DNA of 64,000 nucleotides from Aerococcaceae bacterium zg-252 (GTDB lineage Bacteria; Bacillota; Bacilli; Lactobacillales; Aerococcaceae). Under the pieces are notes generated by a model, which saw nothing but the letters and a program-made list of their open reading frames with translations, had not been told where the DNA came from and did not search any database. The position numbers were made by a program, and so were the translations under genes. Below are positions 14,793 through 23,156 of the stretch, one piece after another. Position 1 is the first letter of the stretch. Every line of letters begins with the position of its first letter. Location: positions 62,001-126,000 of the forward strand of contig CP066204.1 of NCBI GenBank assembly GCA_016237705.1, given 5' to 3'.

Positions 14793-15746
14793 ATGTTTAA
14801 TTTTAAAAATGTAAAATGGATTATGGTTGTTGTAATGTTAGTGTCGGCGTTGTTGCCACTCTCAGTATCGGTTGGTGCACAAGAAGAAAAAATTAAAATC
14901 GGTGTTTTGCAAACAGTAGAGCACGAGGCATTAGACGCAGTGTTAGCAGGTTTTAAAGAAACAATTGAGCAATCTAATTTAAAAGACCGAGTTGAGTGGG
15001 ATATTCACAATGCGAGTGGTGATATGGCGAATATGCAATCAATGAGTGAAAAATTAGCTCGAGATAACGACATTTTATTTGCCATTGCGACACCGGCTGC
15101 GCAAGCATTAGCGACAGTGGAATCGAAAAAGCCAATTTTTATTGCAGCCGTAACAGATCCAGTAGAAGCAGGCTTGGCAGAGAGTTTAGATAAACCAGGA
15201 CGTAATGTCACAGGAACAAGTGATATGGCTCCGATTGAAGACCAAGTAGCATTATTAACACGTAATTTCCCAAATGTTAAAAAAGTAGGAATTATCTACA
15301 ATTCAAGTGAAATTAATTCAGTTGTATTAGCAGAATTATCAACAAAGGCATTAGAGGCAGCGAATTTAACAGTTGAAGTCGGAACAGTTACAAGTACAAA
15401 TGATATTGCACAAGTATTAACACCACTTGTTGAAAAAGTAGATGCGATGTTCATGGTGACTGATAACACGATTGATAGTTCAATTGCTTTAGTAGGCGAT
15501 ATTGCTAAAGCTGCAAAAATTCCAACGATTGGATCTTCTGAACCAGTGGTTAAAGCAAATGGTTTAGCGACTTTATCAAATTCATACAAAGACTACGGTG
15601 TTCAAACAGCAGAAATGTTGATTAATATGGTTGAAAAAGAATTAACACCGGCAGAAATGCCAATTGAATTAGCAAATAAATTAGAGTTAGTTGTCAATGA
15701 AGAATTTGCTAAGGCAATTGATGTCGATCCAGCATCAATAAAATAA
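14793..15746 (+). CDS. ABC transporter substrate-binding protein (TrpX-like), copy 2
   Basis: The 317-residue paralogue of the preceding gene shares IKIGVLQ, VEHE, QSMSEKLA, IATPAAQALA, VTDPVEAGL and TSTNDIAQV. The signal peptide (WIMVVVMLVSALLPLSVSVGAQ) looks like signal-peptidase I type and lacks a lipobox Cys, like copy 1. Two diverged binding proteins feeding one permease/ATPase pair suggest two related ligands, for example Tyr and Phe, or Trp and Tyr. It starts 17 bp after copy 1 with SD aaagaggg. Confidence 0.85.
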   Translation: MFNFKNVKWIMVVVMLVSALLPLSVSVGAQEEKIKIGVLQTVEHEALDAVLAGFKETIEQSNLKDRVEWDIHNASGDMANMQSMSEKLARDNDILFAIATPAAQALATVESKKPIFIAAVTDPVEAGLAESLDKPGRNVTGTSDMAPIEDQVALLTRNFPNVKKVGIIYNSSEINSVVLAELSTKALEAANLTVEVGTVTSTNDIAQVLTPLVEKVDAMFMVTDNTIDSSIALVGDIAKAAKIPTIGSSEPVVKANGLATLSNSYKDYGVQTAEMLINMVEKELTPAEMPIELANKLELVVNEEFAKAIDVDPASIK

Positions 15747-15767
15747 TAGAAAGTAGGCATTTTTCAA

Positions 15768-16682
15768 ATGATAGATATAATCGTTTCAAGTTTTACCCAA
15801 GGGGTTGTATGGTCGGTTATGGCAATCGGCGTGTATATCACATTTAGGTTACTCGACATAGCAGATTTATCGGCTGAGGGGACTTTCCCCTTAGGCGCTG
15901 CTATTTGTGCGAGCCTTATTACCAGTGGTATTCATCCGATTGTAGCGACGCTAATTGCCTTTGTGGGCGGTGCATTGGCAGGATTATTAGCCGGTTGGAT
16001 TCATACAAAATTACATATTCCAGCATTAATTACCGGTATTTTAGTTTTAACAGGATTATACTCAATTAACTTGCATGTAATGGCTGGTCGTCCGAATATT
16101 GCGTTGCTTGGGCAAACTACTATTTTTTCAATTGTTCAAGATGCAACAGGGTGGAGTAAAAATGTCAGTGTATTAGTGGTGACATTAGTTGTACTAGCAG
16201 TGATTTTAGCGTTATTGATTTCATTTTTAAATACGGAAGTCGGATTGGCTTTGCGTGCAACAGGTGATAATTTAGCGATGAGTGCAGCCAATGGTATCAA
16301 CACGAATTGGATGAAAACAATTGGGTATATGATTGGTAATGGCTTGATTGCATTAGCTGGAGCAATGGTAGCACAAAAAGACGGATTCAGTGATATTGGT
16401 ATGGGAATTGGAACGATTGTTATTGGATTAGCATCTGTCATTGTGGCTGAAGTGGTTATTCCGAACAAAACTATTGGTATTCGATTAACAACGATTATTT
16501 TAGGTAGCTTTATTTATCGTTTAATTATTGATACCATTTTAAATCAGCCATTTATTAGTATTCGTTCAACGGATTTACGATTCTTCTCGGCTGTATTATT
16601 AACTTTTGTATTATATTTACCAGAGTTGCAAAGACAACGATTAACTAAAAATCGCTTAACAAAAGGAGGACGAGTAGCGTGA
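15768..16682 (+). CDS. ABC transporter permease (TrpY-like)
   Basis: The 304-residue permease has about eight membrane segments and the LivH-like segment LDIADLSAEGTFPLGA near the N-terminus. LRATGDNLAMSAANGI is the cytoplasmic coupling region. The family sits with TrpX/TrpZ in uptake systems of Firmicutes. Its stop overlaps the ATPase start by 4 bp (GTGA), so the two subunits are translationally coupled. Confidence 0.88.
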   Translation: MIDIIVSSFTQGVVWSVMAIGVYITFRLLDIADLSAEGTFPLGAAICASLITSGIHPIVATLIAFVGGALAGLLAGWIHTKLHIPALITGILVLTGLYSINLHVMAGRPNIALLGQTTIFSIVQDATGWSKNVSVLVVTLVVLAVILALLISFLNTEVGLALRATGDNLAMSAANGINTNWMKTIGYMIGNGLIALAGAMVAQKDGFSDIGMGIGTIVIGLASVIVAEVVIPNKTIGIRLTTIILGSFIYRLIIDTILNQPFISIRSTDLRFFSAVLLTFVLYLPELQRQRLTKNRLTKGGRVA

Positions 16683-17479
16683 GTCAATTACAATTAACGA
16701 ATATTCATAAATCCTTTTCGGTAGGGACAGTGAATGAAAATCATGTTCTAAAAGGGATTGATTTAGTTATCAATAAAGGAGATTTTATTACCGTTATCGG
16801 AGGAAATGGTGCAGGAAAATCAACGCTATTGAATACGATATCGGGTAATCATGTGCCTGACGCTGGTAGTATTACAATTGGTGGAGAAGATGTGACAAGG
16901 TGGTCTACTGCAAAACGTTCAGCGAAGATAGGTTATGTTTTTCAAGACCCACGCATGGGGACGGCTAAGCGTTTGACTATCCAAGAAAATATGGCATTAG
17001 CTTATCGTAGAGGCTTAAAACGTGGTTTACGTTGGGGCGTTAAAAAAATGGAAAAATCATTGATGAAAGAACGTCTTGCGACATTAGGATTAGGATTGGA
17101 AAACCGTTTGGATACTGAAGTAGATTTCTTGTCTGGAGGGCAACGTCAAGCCTTAACCTTATTAATGGCAACTTTACGACAACCGGATATATTGCTATTA
17201 GATGAGCATACAGCAGCTCTAGACCCGAAAACAAGTCAAATGGTATTGTCGTTAACCGAAACAATCATTGCCGAACAAGAGTTGACAGCATTGATGATTA
17301 CGCATAATATGGAAGATGCATTGAAATACGGCAATCGCTTGATAATGTTACATCATGGACGTATTGTCGTTGATATTAATAAAGAACAAAAAGCATCAAT
17401 GAGTGTTGTCGATTTATTGAACTTATTTAAAGAGCAAAGTGGCGAATTAAGTCTGTCAGATAGTATGTTACTTGGATAG
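16679..17479 (+). CDS. ABC transporter ATP-binding protein (TrpZ-like)
   Basis: The 266-residue ATPase has Walker A GGNGAGKST, Q-loop VFQDPRMG, signature LSGGQRQ and Walker B ILLLDEH. The residue after the catalytic Glu is His rather than the usual Pro, as is common in this subgroup. The H-loop is MITHNM. It starts with GTG at 16679 after SD aaaaggagga inside the permease gene. It completes the import system with the two binding proteins and permease. Confidence 0.9.
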   Translation: MSQLQLTNIHKSFSVGTVNENHVLKGIDLVINKGDFITVIGGNGAGKSTLLNTISGNHVPDAGSITIGGEDVTRWSTAKRSAKIGYVFQDPRMGTAKRLTIQENMALAYRRGLKRGLRWGVKKMEKSLMKERLATLGLGLENRLDTEVDFLSGGQRQALTLLMATLRQPDILLLDEHTAALDPKTSQMVLSLTETIIAEQELTALMITHNMEDALKYGNRLIMLHHGRIVVDINKEQKASMSVVDLLNLFKEQSGELSLSDSMLLG

Positions 17480-17526
17480 TAAAGTAAATAAAACGGCTAT
17501 TCATAAGATGCATGAAGGAGTTAATT

Positions 17527-18990
17527 ATGAGTGGTCAACGGACAGTGGTACAGAAAATCATTATGATAGTTACATTAAGTATTTATCTTGGGGTTATTTC
17601 CAACCATTATTTTGGGTGGCATTTATTGGGAGTAGCTCCACAAATGCTTTCGATGATAGGAATATTTAGCAGTAGTTTATTATTATGGTTATTTGTGGCA
17701 ATAGATTGGCCGAGCCTATTATGTTTGTTGGCAATGGCGATGTTACCGGAAGTTGGTTTTGCAACGATATTACCTTTATCGTTTGGAAATGTCACTTTTG
17801 CCTTTTTATTTTTTACCTTTATCTTGACATATGCGTTGGAGCAGACATATTTCATTAAGCGATTGACTGGCAAAGTGTTGCATAGTAAATGGGCACAACG
17901 CTCACCATGGGCATTGATGATAGCTTTTTATAGTGTAATGTTATTGATTAGTTGCATTATCTCGCCAACTATTTTGTTTATGATTGCCTATCCGATTTAT
18001 GAAGAAATATGTACACAATTTAATTTTGAAAAAGGAAATCGTAATGCCAGTATGATGTTGGTAGCATTATTTTCTACCATTGCGATTGGGACAGCGATGA
18101 CGCCGATTAATCATGTTTTTGCTATTACAGCAATCGGTTTATATAATAATGCTTTTGATTCTGAAATTACGTCATTGTCTTATATGTTAGTGGTTGTACC
18201 AGTCGGCTTGAGTATTTTCTTATCCTTATTAGCCAGCTTAAAATGGGTATGGCGTTTGGACTTATCGACGGTTTCTTTGTCGACATTTGAAACATTATCC
18301 GATGTACCAGAAACTACTAAGAGAGAAAAATGGATTGTGGCGATATTTATGATAGTCGTCGCTTTTTGGATTGCACCGGAAATGTTAGCGACTCTATGGC
18401 CAGCTTTAGCTGCTTTCTCTAAAAGTGTAGGGATTGCTTTTCCACCATTATTTGGGATTGTGTTATTAGGGATTCTGACTTGTGACGGTGAACCATTGTT
18501 AGATATTACGAAAGCAATTCGTACTGGTGTTCATTGGCCTAGTCTTTTATTGGTGTCGGCTACCTTAGCTTTAGGTAGCATGATTGCACGAGAAGATAGT
18601 GGTATTGTTACTTTATTAAATGATGTTATGACGCCAATATTAGTTAATTTACCAGCAATGATAGTGGTATTGATTTTTGTGGTATGGGCAGGGATTCAGA
18701 CGAATTTCAGTTCAAATTTAGTGACCGTATCGGTTGTGACTTCCATTGCCATTGCATTAGCGCAATCGAATGTTTCCTTTGTTGCTAATCCAGCGATTAT
18801 TACGTGTTTCATTGGATTTATGGCATCAATTGCTTTAATGACACCACCAGCTATGCCGTATGTTGCTATTTCGGTTGGGTCAAATTGGGTTGGTGCAAGA
18901 CAAGCTTTTTTATACGGCTTGTGGCTTGTGCTTATCAGTATGGTGATGTGCATGTTAATTGGATATCCAATTGGAATAATGATTTTTTAG
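17527..18990 (+). CDS. DASS/SLC13-type anion permease
   Basis: The 487-residue membrane protein has about 12 hydrophobic segments. It resembles divalent anion:Na+ symporters (COG0471 type), with ISPTILFMIAYPIYEEI in the first half and SNLVTVSVVTSIAIAL plus MTPPAMPYVAISV near the end. Substrates of the family are dicarboxylates, citrate or sulfate. Its place between an aromatic ABC system and chorismate mutase hints at an aromatic precursor or keto-acid anion, which is inference only. ATG 17527 has SD aaggag 6 bp upstream; an in-frame ATG at 17512 overlaps that SD. Confidence 0.75.
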   Translation: MSGQRTVVQKIIMIVTLSIYLGVISNHYFGWHLLGVAPQMLSMIGIFSSSLLLWLFVAIDWPSLLCLLAMAMLPEVGFATILPLSFGNVTFAFLFFTFILTYALEQTYFIKRLTGKVLHSKWAQRSPWALMIAFYSVMLLISCIISPTILFMIAYPIYEEICTQFNFEKGNRNASMMLVALFSTIAIGTAMTPINHVFAITAIGLYNNAFDSEITSLSYMLVVVPVGLSIFLSLLASLKWVWRLDLSTVSLSTFETLSDVPETTKREKWIVAIFMIVVAFWIAPEMLATLWPALAAFSKSVGIAFPPLFGIVLLGILTCDGEPLLDITKAIRTGVHWPSLLLVSATLALGSMIAREDSGIVTLLNDVMTPILVNLPAMIVVLIFVVWAGIQTNFSSNLVTVSVVTSIAIALAQSNVSFVANPAIITCFIGFMASIALMTPPAMPYVAISVGSNWVGARQAFLYGLWLVLISMVMCMLIGYPIGIMIF

Positions 18991-19008
18991 AAATGGGGCA
19001 ATAACGTA

Positions 19009-19287
19009 ATGTTAGAAGAACAAAGAGCACGCATTGATGCAATAGATGCACAATTAGTGGCATTATTTGAAGAACGTATGAATGTAGTTGAAGAAGTTAT
19101 TAAAATTAAATTAGCAAATCAAAAAGATATTTTGGACACTTCAAGAGAAAAGCAAGTGATTGATAAAGCAAAAGGACGTTTGAAGTCGCCAAAATTGGAG
19201 AATGAGATTACAACCTTTTTTGAGTCGCTAATGGCGATTTCAAGACATTATCAAGCAAAAATGAGCGAAAAATTAAAAAATAAATAG
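19009..19287 (+). CDS. Chorismate mutase (AroQ class, monofunctional)
   Basis: The 92-residue all-helical protein matches stand-alone AroQ chorismate mutases. It begins with LEEQRARIDAIDAQLVALFEERM (Arg and Asp of the first helix), has VIKIKLANQKDILDTSREKQV with the active-site Lys, and ends with the FFESLMAISRHYQ helix. It converts chorismate to prephenate, the branch toward Phe and Tyr. As last gene of the leader-controlled operon, 18 bp after the permease, it supports the view that the leader senses Tyr/Phe supply. Confidence 0.9.
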   Translation: MLEEQRARIDAIDAQLVALFEERMNVVEEVIKIKLANQKDILDTSREKQVIDKAKGRLKSPKLENEITTFFESLMAISRHYQAKMSEKLKNK

Positions 19288-19291
19288 ACAG

Positions 19292-19432
19292 TTGACATAC
19301 TTTATGGTACACTATGGAAGATTTAAGGACTTTTAATGTGTACCGAGAGTGCGCAAAGGAACGAATAGCCAGTTGTGACATTGTATGTCATTTTAAGCCC
19401 TTAGACCAAATACGGTTAAAGGGCTATTTTTA
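19292..19432 (+). promoter_or_regulatory. Promoter and PyrR-type attenuator before uraA
   Basis: TTGACA at 19292-19297 begins a promoter whose -10 is unclear (TATGGA or TACACT nearby). The transcript carries taccgagagtgcgcaaagg (19341-19359), which resembles the PyrR-binding loop with its CCGAGAG and GCAAAGG parts. A terminator follows: agccctt/aagggct (19396-19402, 19419-19425) with an inner gacc/ggtt stem and ATTTTTATT. With PyrR and UMP present, termination would lower uracil uptake. The PyrR assignment is by motif; pyrR itself is outside the window. Confidence 0.7.
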
Positions 19433-19449
19433 TTGTAAAAATAGCCAAC

Positions 19450-19700
19450 GAGCCGGAATAAGCATAGTGCGACAGCGAGTGTTTTGAAATGAATCACTGG
19501 AGAAAACTTACGGCGTGCATATAGTGCACAGAGGAAGTTTTTGAAGTGGATGTCATTTCAGCTCGCTGGAGCCGGAATAAGTATAGTGTGAGGGAGGGTG
19601 CTCTGGCTTGAATCACTGGAGGAAACATTCGGCGTGCACATAGTGCACAGAGAAAGTTTCCGAAGTGGACGTCAAGCCAACCCGAACGAGCCGGAATAAG
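19450..19700 (+). repeat. Tandem hairpin element, two 119-bp units plus a partial third
   Basis: Unit 1 is 19450-19568 and unit 2 is 19569-19687. Each starts gagccggaataag, and a third copy of that 13-mer (19688-19700) runs into the uraA SD aaggag (19701-19706). Each unit folds into a long hairpin. In unit 1 the stems are tgaaatga/tcatttca, aaaactt/aagtttt and gtgca/tgcac. In unit 2 the first two become ggcttga/tcaagcc and ggaaac/gtttcc, so both arms changed together. Related single copies lie at 35536-35591 and 53644-53706. The nature of the element is unknown. Confidence 0.85.
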
Positions 19701-19714
19701 AAGGAGAGATGACA

Positions 19715-21022
19715 ATGGAAACAAAACAAAAGAACCAACTATTGCTTGAGGTGCATGAAAAGCCTGAATTTATCCCAGGCTTACTATTGAGTTTTCAGCA
19801 TGTGTTTGCGATGTTTGGTGCAACGATTTTAGTGCCGTTAATCTTAGGAATGTCGGTATCAACAGCATTATTAGCAAGTGGTATTGGGACATTGATATAT
19901 ATTTTAGCAACCAAAGCGCAAGTGCCTGTTTATTTAGGTTCTTCATTTGCTTACATTTCAGCAATGGCAATTGCCAAAGAAGCGATGGGTGGAGAGATTG
20001 ATGCTTCGCAAACAGGGATTATGTTAGTCGGATTAGTTTATGTAGCAGTTGCTATTATTATTAAACGTACAGGAAGTGATTGGTTAAACCGCTTATTACC
20101 ACCTATCGTGATTGGACCAATGATTATGGTAATTGGATTGGGTCTAGCAGGGACAGCAGTGACTAATGCAGGGTTTATTAAAGGTGGAGACTGGCGTCAC
20201 GTGGCGGCTGCCATGGTAACATTTATTATTGCGATTACAATTACTGTAAAAGGGAAAGGCTTTTTACGTGTCATTCCATTCTTAATTGCGATTATTGGTG
20301 GATATTTAGCAGCTATATTACTCGGTATTGTCGATTTTACACCGGTGGCACAAGCCAGTTGGTTAGCATTTCCAGATATTAGTTTGCCATTTTCACATTC
20401 GCTATCATTTGCTAATGAATATAAAATCTATTTTGGACCAGAAGCATTCGCTATTTTACCGATTGCTATTGTTACGATTGCAGAGCATATTGGGGACCAT
20501 GTGGTACTAGGTGAAATTACTAATCGTGATTATGTTAAAAAACCAGGGTTACATCGTACATTGATTGGTGACGGAGTGGCAACTTTTGTTTCAGCATTGA
20601 TTGGTGGGCCTGCGAATACGACTTATGGTGAAAATACAGGTGTTATCGGAATGACGCGTATCGCCAGTGTTTCAGTGATTCGTAATGCAGCATTAATTGC
20701 AATTGCATTGAGTTTCTTCGGTAAATTTACAGCATTGATTTCAACGATACCAAATGCAGTACTTGGTGGTATGGCAATTTTATTATATGGTGTTATCGCA
20801 AGTAACGGTCTGAAAGTGTTAATTCAGGCTAGAACTAATTTTGCACATTCACGTAACTTAATTATAGCGAGCGCAATGCTTGTAATTGGTTTAGGTGGTG
20901 CAGTATTAGAATTAGGTAGTGTATTAACTTTATCAGGTACAGCCTTGAGTGCGATTGTAGGCGTTTCGTTAAATGCGATTTTACCTCATGAAGATAAGGA
21001 CAATATTGAAGTAGGTTTTTAA
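19715..21022 (+). CDS. uraA: Uracil permease (NCS2 family)
   Basis: The product, about 435 residues, is a nucleobase:cation symporter of the NCS2 family, uracil branch (UraA/PyrP). Signatures are LLSFQHVFAMFGATILVP near the N-terminus, VYLGSSFAYI, the substrate-binding stretch IVTIAEHIGDH and GGPANTTYGENTGVIGMT. A PyrR-type attenuator upstream fits uracil rather than xanthine. I start at ATG 19715, 8 bp after SD aaggag; ATG 19709 is only 2 bp from it. A terminator follows at 21037. Confidence 0.9.
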   Translation: METKQKNQLLLEVHEKPEFIPGLLLSFQHVFAMFGATILVPLILGMSVSTALLASGIGTLIYILATKAQVPVYLGSSFAYISAMAIAKEAMGGEIDASQTGIMLVGLVYVAVAIIIKRTGSDWLNRLLPPIVIGPMIMVIGLGLAGTAVTNAGFIKGGDWRHVAAAMVTFIIAITITVKGKGFLRVIPFLIAIIGGYLAAILLGIVDFTPVAQASWLAFPDISLPFSHSLSFANEYKIYFGPEAFAILPIAIVTIAEHIGDHVVLGEITNRDYVKKPGLHRTLIGDGVATFVSALIGGPANTTYGENTGVIGMTRIASVSVIRNAALIAIALSFFGKFTALISTIPNAVLGGMAILLYGVIASNGLKVLIQARTNFAHSRNLIIASAMLVIGLGGAVLELGSVLTLSGTALSAIVGVSLNAILPHEDKDNIEVGF

Positions 21023-21036
21023 TAAAATAGAATAAG

Positions 21037-21069
21037 CAGTGTTGGGAAATATCTCAGCACTGTTTTTTT
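21037..21069 (+). terminator. Terminator of uraA
   Basis: An 8-bp stem (cagtgttg 21037-21044, cagcactg 21055-21062, one G-U pair) is followed by seven T residues. Confidence 0.88.
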
Positions 21070-21180
21070 CATTGCGATTAATAATGAAATGTAAGCGGAT
21101 ATCGAAAAATAGGTGAATAAAATAATCTTGAAAATCATTAGATAGATAACAATAAAATTAAAATATAATAAAAATCATCG

Positions 21181-21209
21181 TTGAAAAAGCAGACAGAATA
21201 AGGTATACT
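21181..21209 (+). promoter_or_regulatory. Promoter of livHMGF-acuB
   Basis: TTGAAA (21181-21186), a 17-bp spacer and TATACT (21204-21209) lie about 90 bp before livH. I see no riboswitch, leader peptide or terminator in the 5' leader. Confidence 0.75.
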
Positions 21210-21299
21210 TCCTACATCAACATTAAATTTAGATAAGAAAAAAATAGATAGAGAATAATCAATTGGATTATTTTCGATAGGATGAAAGGACGCAGGCGT

Positions 21300-22178
21300 A
21301 TGCAAATATTTTTTCAACAATTAGTTAATGGGATAGCGCTAGGTAGTATTTATGCGTTAGTTGCATTAGGGTACACAATGGTATATGGGACGATTCGTTT
21401 AATAAACTTTGCTCATGGCGATATTTTTATGGTAGGAGCTTTTTTTGGTTTTTATTCAGTTAGCCAATTGGGCATGAATGTCTATTTAGCGATGCTGCTT
21501 GCGATGATTTTCAGTTCTATTTTAGGTGTTATCATCGAGCGTATTGCCTATAAACCTTTACGTCGCTCGACACGTGTCGCAGCATTGATTACAGCAATTG
21601 GGGTATCTTTTTTGCTTCAAAATGCGATGATTGCCTTTGTTGGGCCTGAAGTTAAGGCATTTCCAAGTACAATAACTAATTCGATTTTCCGAGTGTTCGG
21701 TATCGTATTTAATACAAAACATATTTTAGTATTGGTTATTACGGTATTATTAATGATTTTACTTCAAGTGATTGTCAAATATACAAAAATGGGTAAAGCG
21801 ATGCGAGCTGTTGCCGTCGATGCAGAAGCAGCACAATTAATGGGAATTAATGTTGACCGAGTTATCTCATTCACTTTTGCGATAGGGTCTGGTTTAGCCG
21901 GAATTGCTGGTGTCTTAGTTGGGGTTTATTATAACTCAGTGTCGCCAACAATGGGGGTAACTTATGGATTAAAAGCCTTTGTTGCTGCAGTAGTCGGTGG
22001 AGTTGGAAGTATTCCTGGTGCCATGGTTGGTGGTTATTTAATTGGGGTATTGGAAACATTAGTAACTGTATTGGGATTGTCGACTTATCGTGAAGCGGCC
22101 GTTTATGGATTATTGATTGTCATTTTATTAGTGCTGCCAGCTGGTTTATTTGGCAAAAATGTTAAAGAGAAAGTATAG
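21300..22178 (+). CDS. livH: Branched-chain amino acid ABC transporter permease LivH
   Basis: The 292-residue permease has about eight membrane segments and LivH signatures: LVNGIALGSIYALVALGYTM at the N-terminus, RLINFAHGDIFM, and the coupling region AVAVDAEAAQLMGIN. ATG 21300 is preferred because SD aaagga lies 9 bp upstream; an in-frame ATG at 21282 overlaps it. It is first gene of livHMGF. No binding-protein gene (livJ) precedes it, unlike the usual livJHMGF order. Confidence 0.93.
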   Translation: MQIFFQQLVNGIALGSIYALVALGYTMVYGTIRLINFAHGDIFMVGAFFGFYSVSQLGMNVYLAMLLAMIFSSILGVIIERIAYKPLRRSTRVAALITAIGVSFLLQNAMIAFVGPEVKAFPSTITNSIFRVFGIVFNTKHILVLVITVLLMILLQVIVKYTKMGKAMRAVAVDAEAAQLMGINVDRVISFTFAIGSGLAGIAGVLVGVYYNSVSPTMGVTYGLKAFVAAVVGGVGSIPGAMVGGYLIGVLETLVTVLGLSTYREAAVYGLLIVILLVLPAGLFGKNVKEKV

Positions 22179-22187
22179 GTGAATCAA

Positions 22188-23156
22188 ATGCAACGACTAC
22201 ATGTTAAAAATATTGTATGGATTCTAGCTGCAATTGCAGGTTTTATCTTATTGAACACTCTAGTAGACATGGGAGTTATCAATAAGTTTTATCAAATCAC
22301 ATTGGTCCGTATTATGATTAATATTATCTTCGCTGTCGGATTAAACTTAGTGCTCGGTGTAGCAGGGCAATTTTCTCTTGGGCATGCGGGTTTTATTGCG
22401 ATAGGTGGTTATGCAGGAGCTATTTTTAGTAAAGCATATGAAAATAGCTTGCAAGGAATGTTTATTGGAATGGCAGTAGGTGTCGTTATTTCGATATTGC
22501 TCGCTTTAATTGTCGGCATTCCAACATTGCGTTTGAAAGGTGATTACTTAGCGATTGCGACACTTGGGGTAGCAGAAATTGTGCGTGTATTCATCAATAA
22601 TATGAAAGAAATAACAAATGGAGCGGCTGGTATCAGTGGGATTCCGATTGTGAGTACATGGCAAATGATTTATGTATTTTTAGTGATTACCACGATTTTT
22701 GTTCTCAATTATGTTTACAGTAGTGCTGGGCGAGCAACTATGGCTATTCAACAAGATGAAATTGCAGCTGAAGCTATGGGGGTTAATGTTACTAAATATA
22801 AAGTTATTGCTTTTGTTATCGGTGCGATTACAGCAAGTATTGCCGGAACTTTGAATGCTAATTATATCGGTATCGTAACACCGGGTGACTATACATTTAA
22901 TAAATCAATTGACGTGTTAATTATTGTAGTATTTGGTGGGATTGGAAGTTTTACAGGTTCATTTGTAGCAGCGATTTTATTAGGTTTACTTAATGTGGTG
23001 TTACAAGATTATGGACAATTGCGAATGATTATTTACGGAGTAGCCGTTATTTTAATTATGATTTTTAGACCAGGTGGCTTGCTTGGTACGTCAGAATTAC
23101 GCCTTGGCTCACTTGTTAGCAAATGGGTTAAAGGTAATAAGGAGGTAGTAAGATGA
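22188..23156 (+). CDS. livM: Branched-chain amino acid ABC transporter permease LivM
   Basis: The product, about 322 residues, is the second permease subunit, with LNLVLGVAGQFSLGHAGF, GIPTLRLKGDYLAIATLG and the coupling loop AIQQDEIAAEAMGVN. The start is ambiguous. GTG 22179 directly follows the livH stop, while ATG 22188 has aggtga (22177-22182) 5 bp upstream and is my choice. It overlaps livG by 4 bp. Confidence 0.93.
   Translation: MQRLHVKNIVWILAAIAGFILLNTLVDMGVINKFYQITLVRIMINIIFAVGLNLVLGVAGQFSLGHAGFIAIGGYAGAIFSKAYENSLQGMFIGMAVGVVISILLALIVGIPTLRLKGDYLAIATLGVAEIVRVFINNMKEITNGAAGISGIPIVSTWQMIYVFLVITTIFVLNYVYSSAGRATMAIQQDEIAAEAMGVNVTKYKVIAFVIGAITASIAGTLNANYIGIVTPGDYTFNKSIDVLIIVVFGGIGSFTGSFVAAILLGLLNVVLQDYGQLRMIIYGVAVILIMIFRPGGLLGTSELRLGSLVSKWVKGNKEVVR

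Noticed and set aside
19441..19708. CRISPR-like array before uraA
   Set aside because: Only two full units exist, each a large hairpin with no spacer-repeat alternation and no cas genes.
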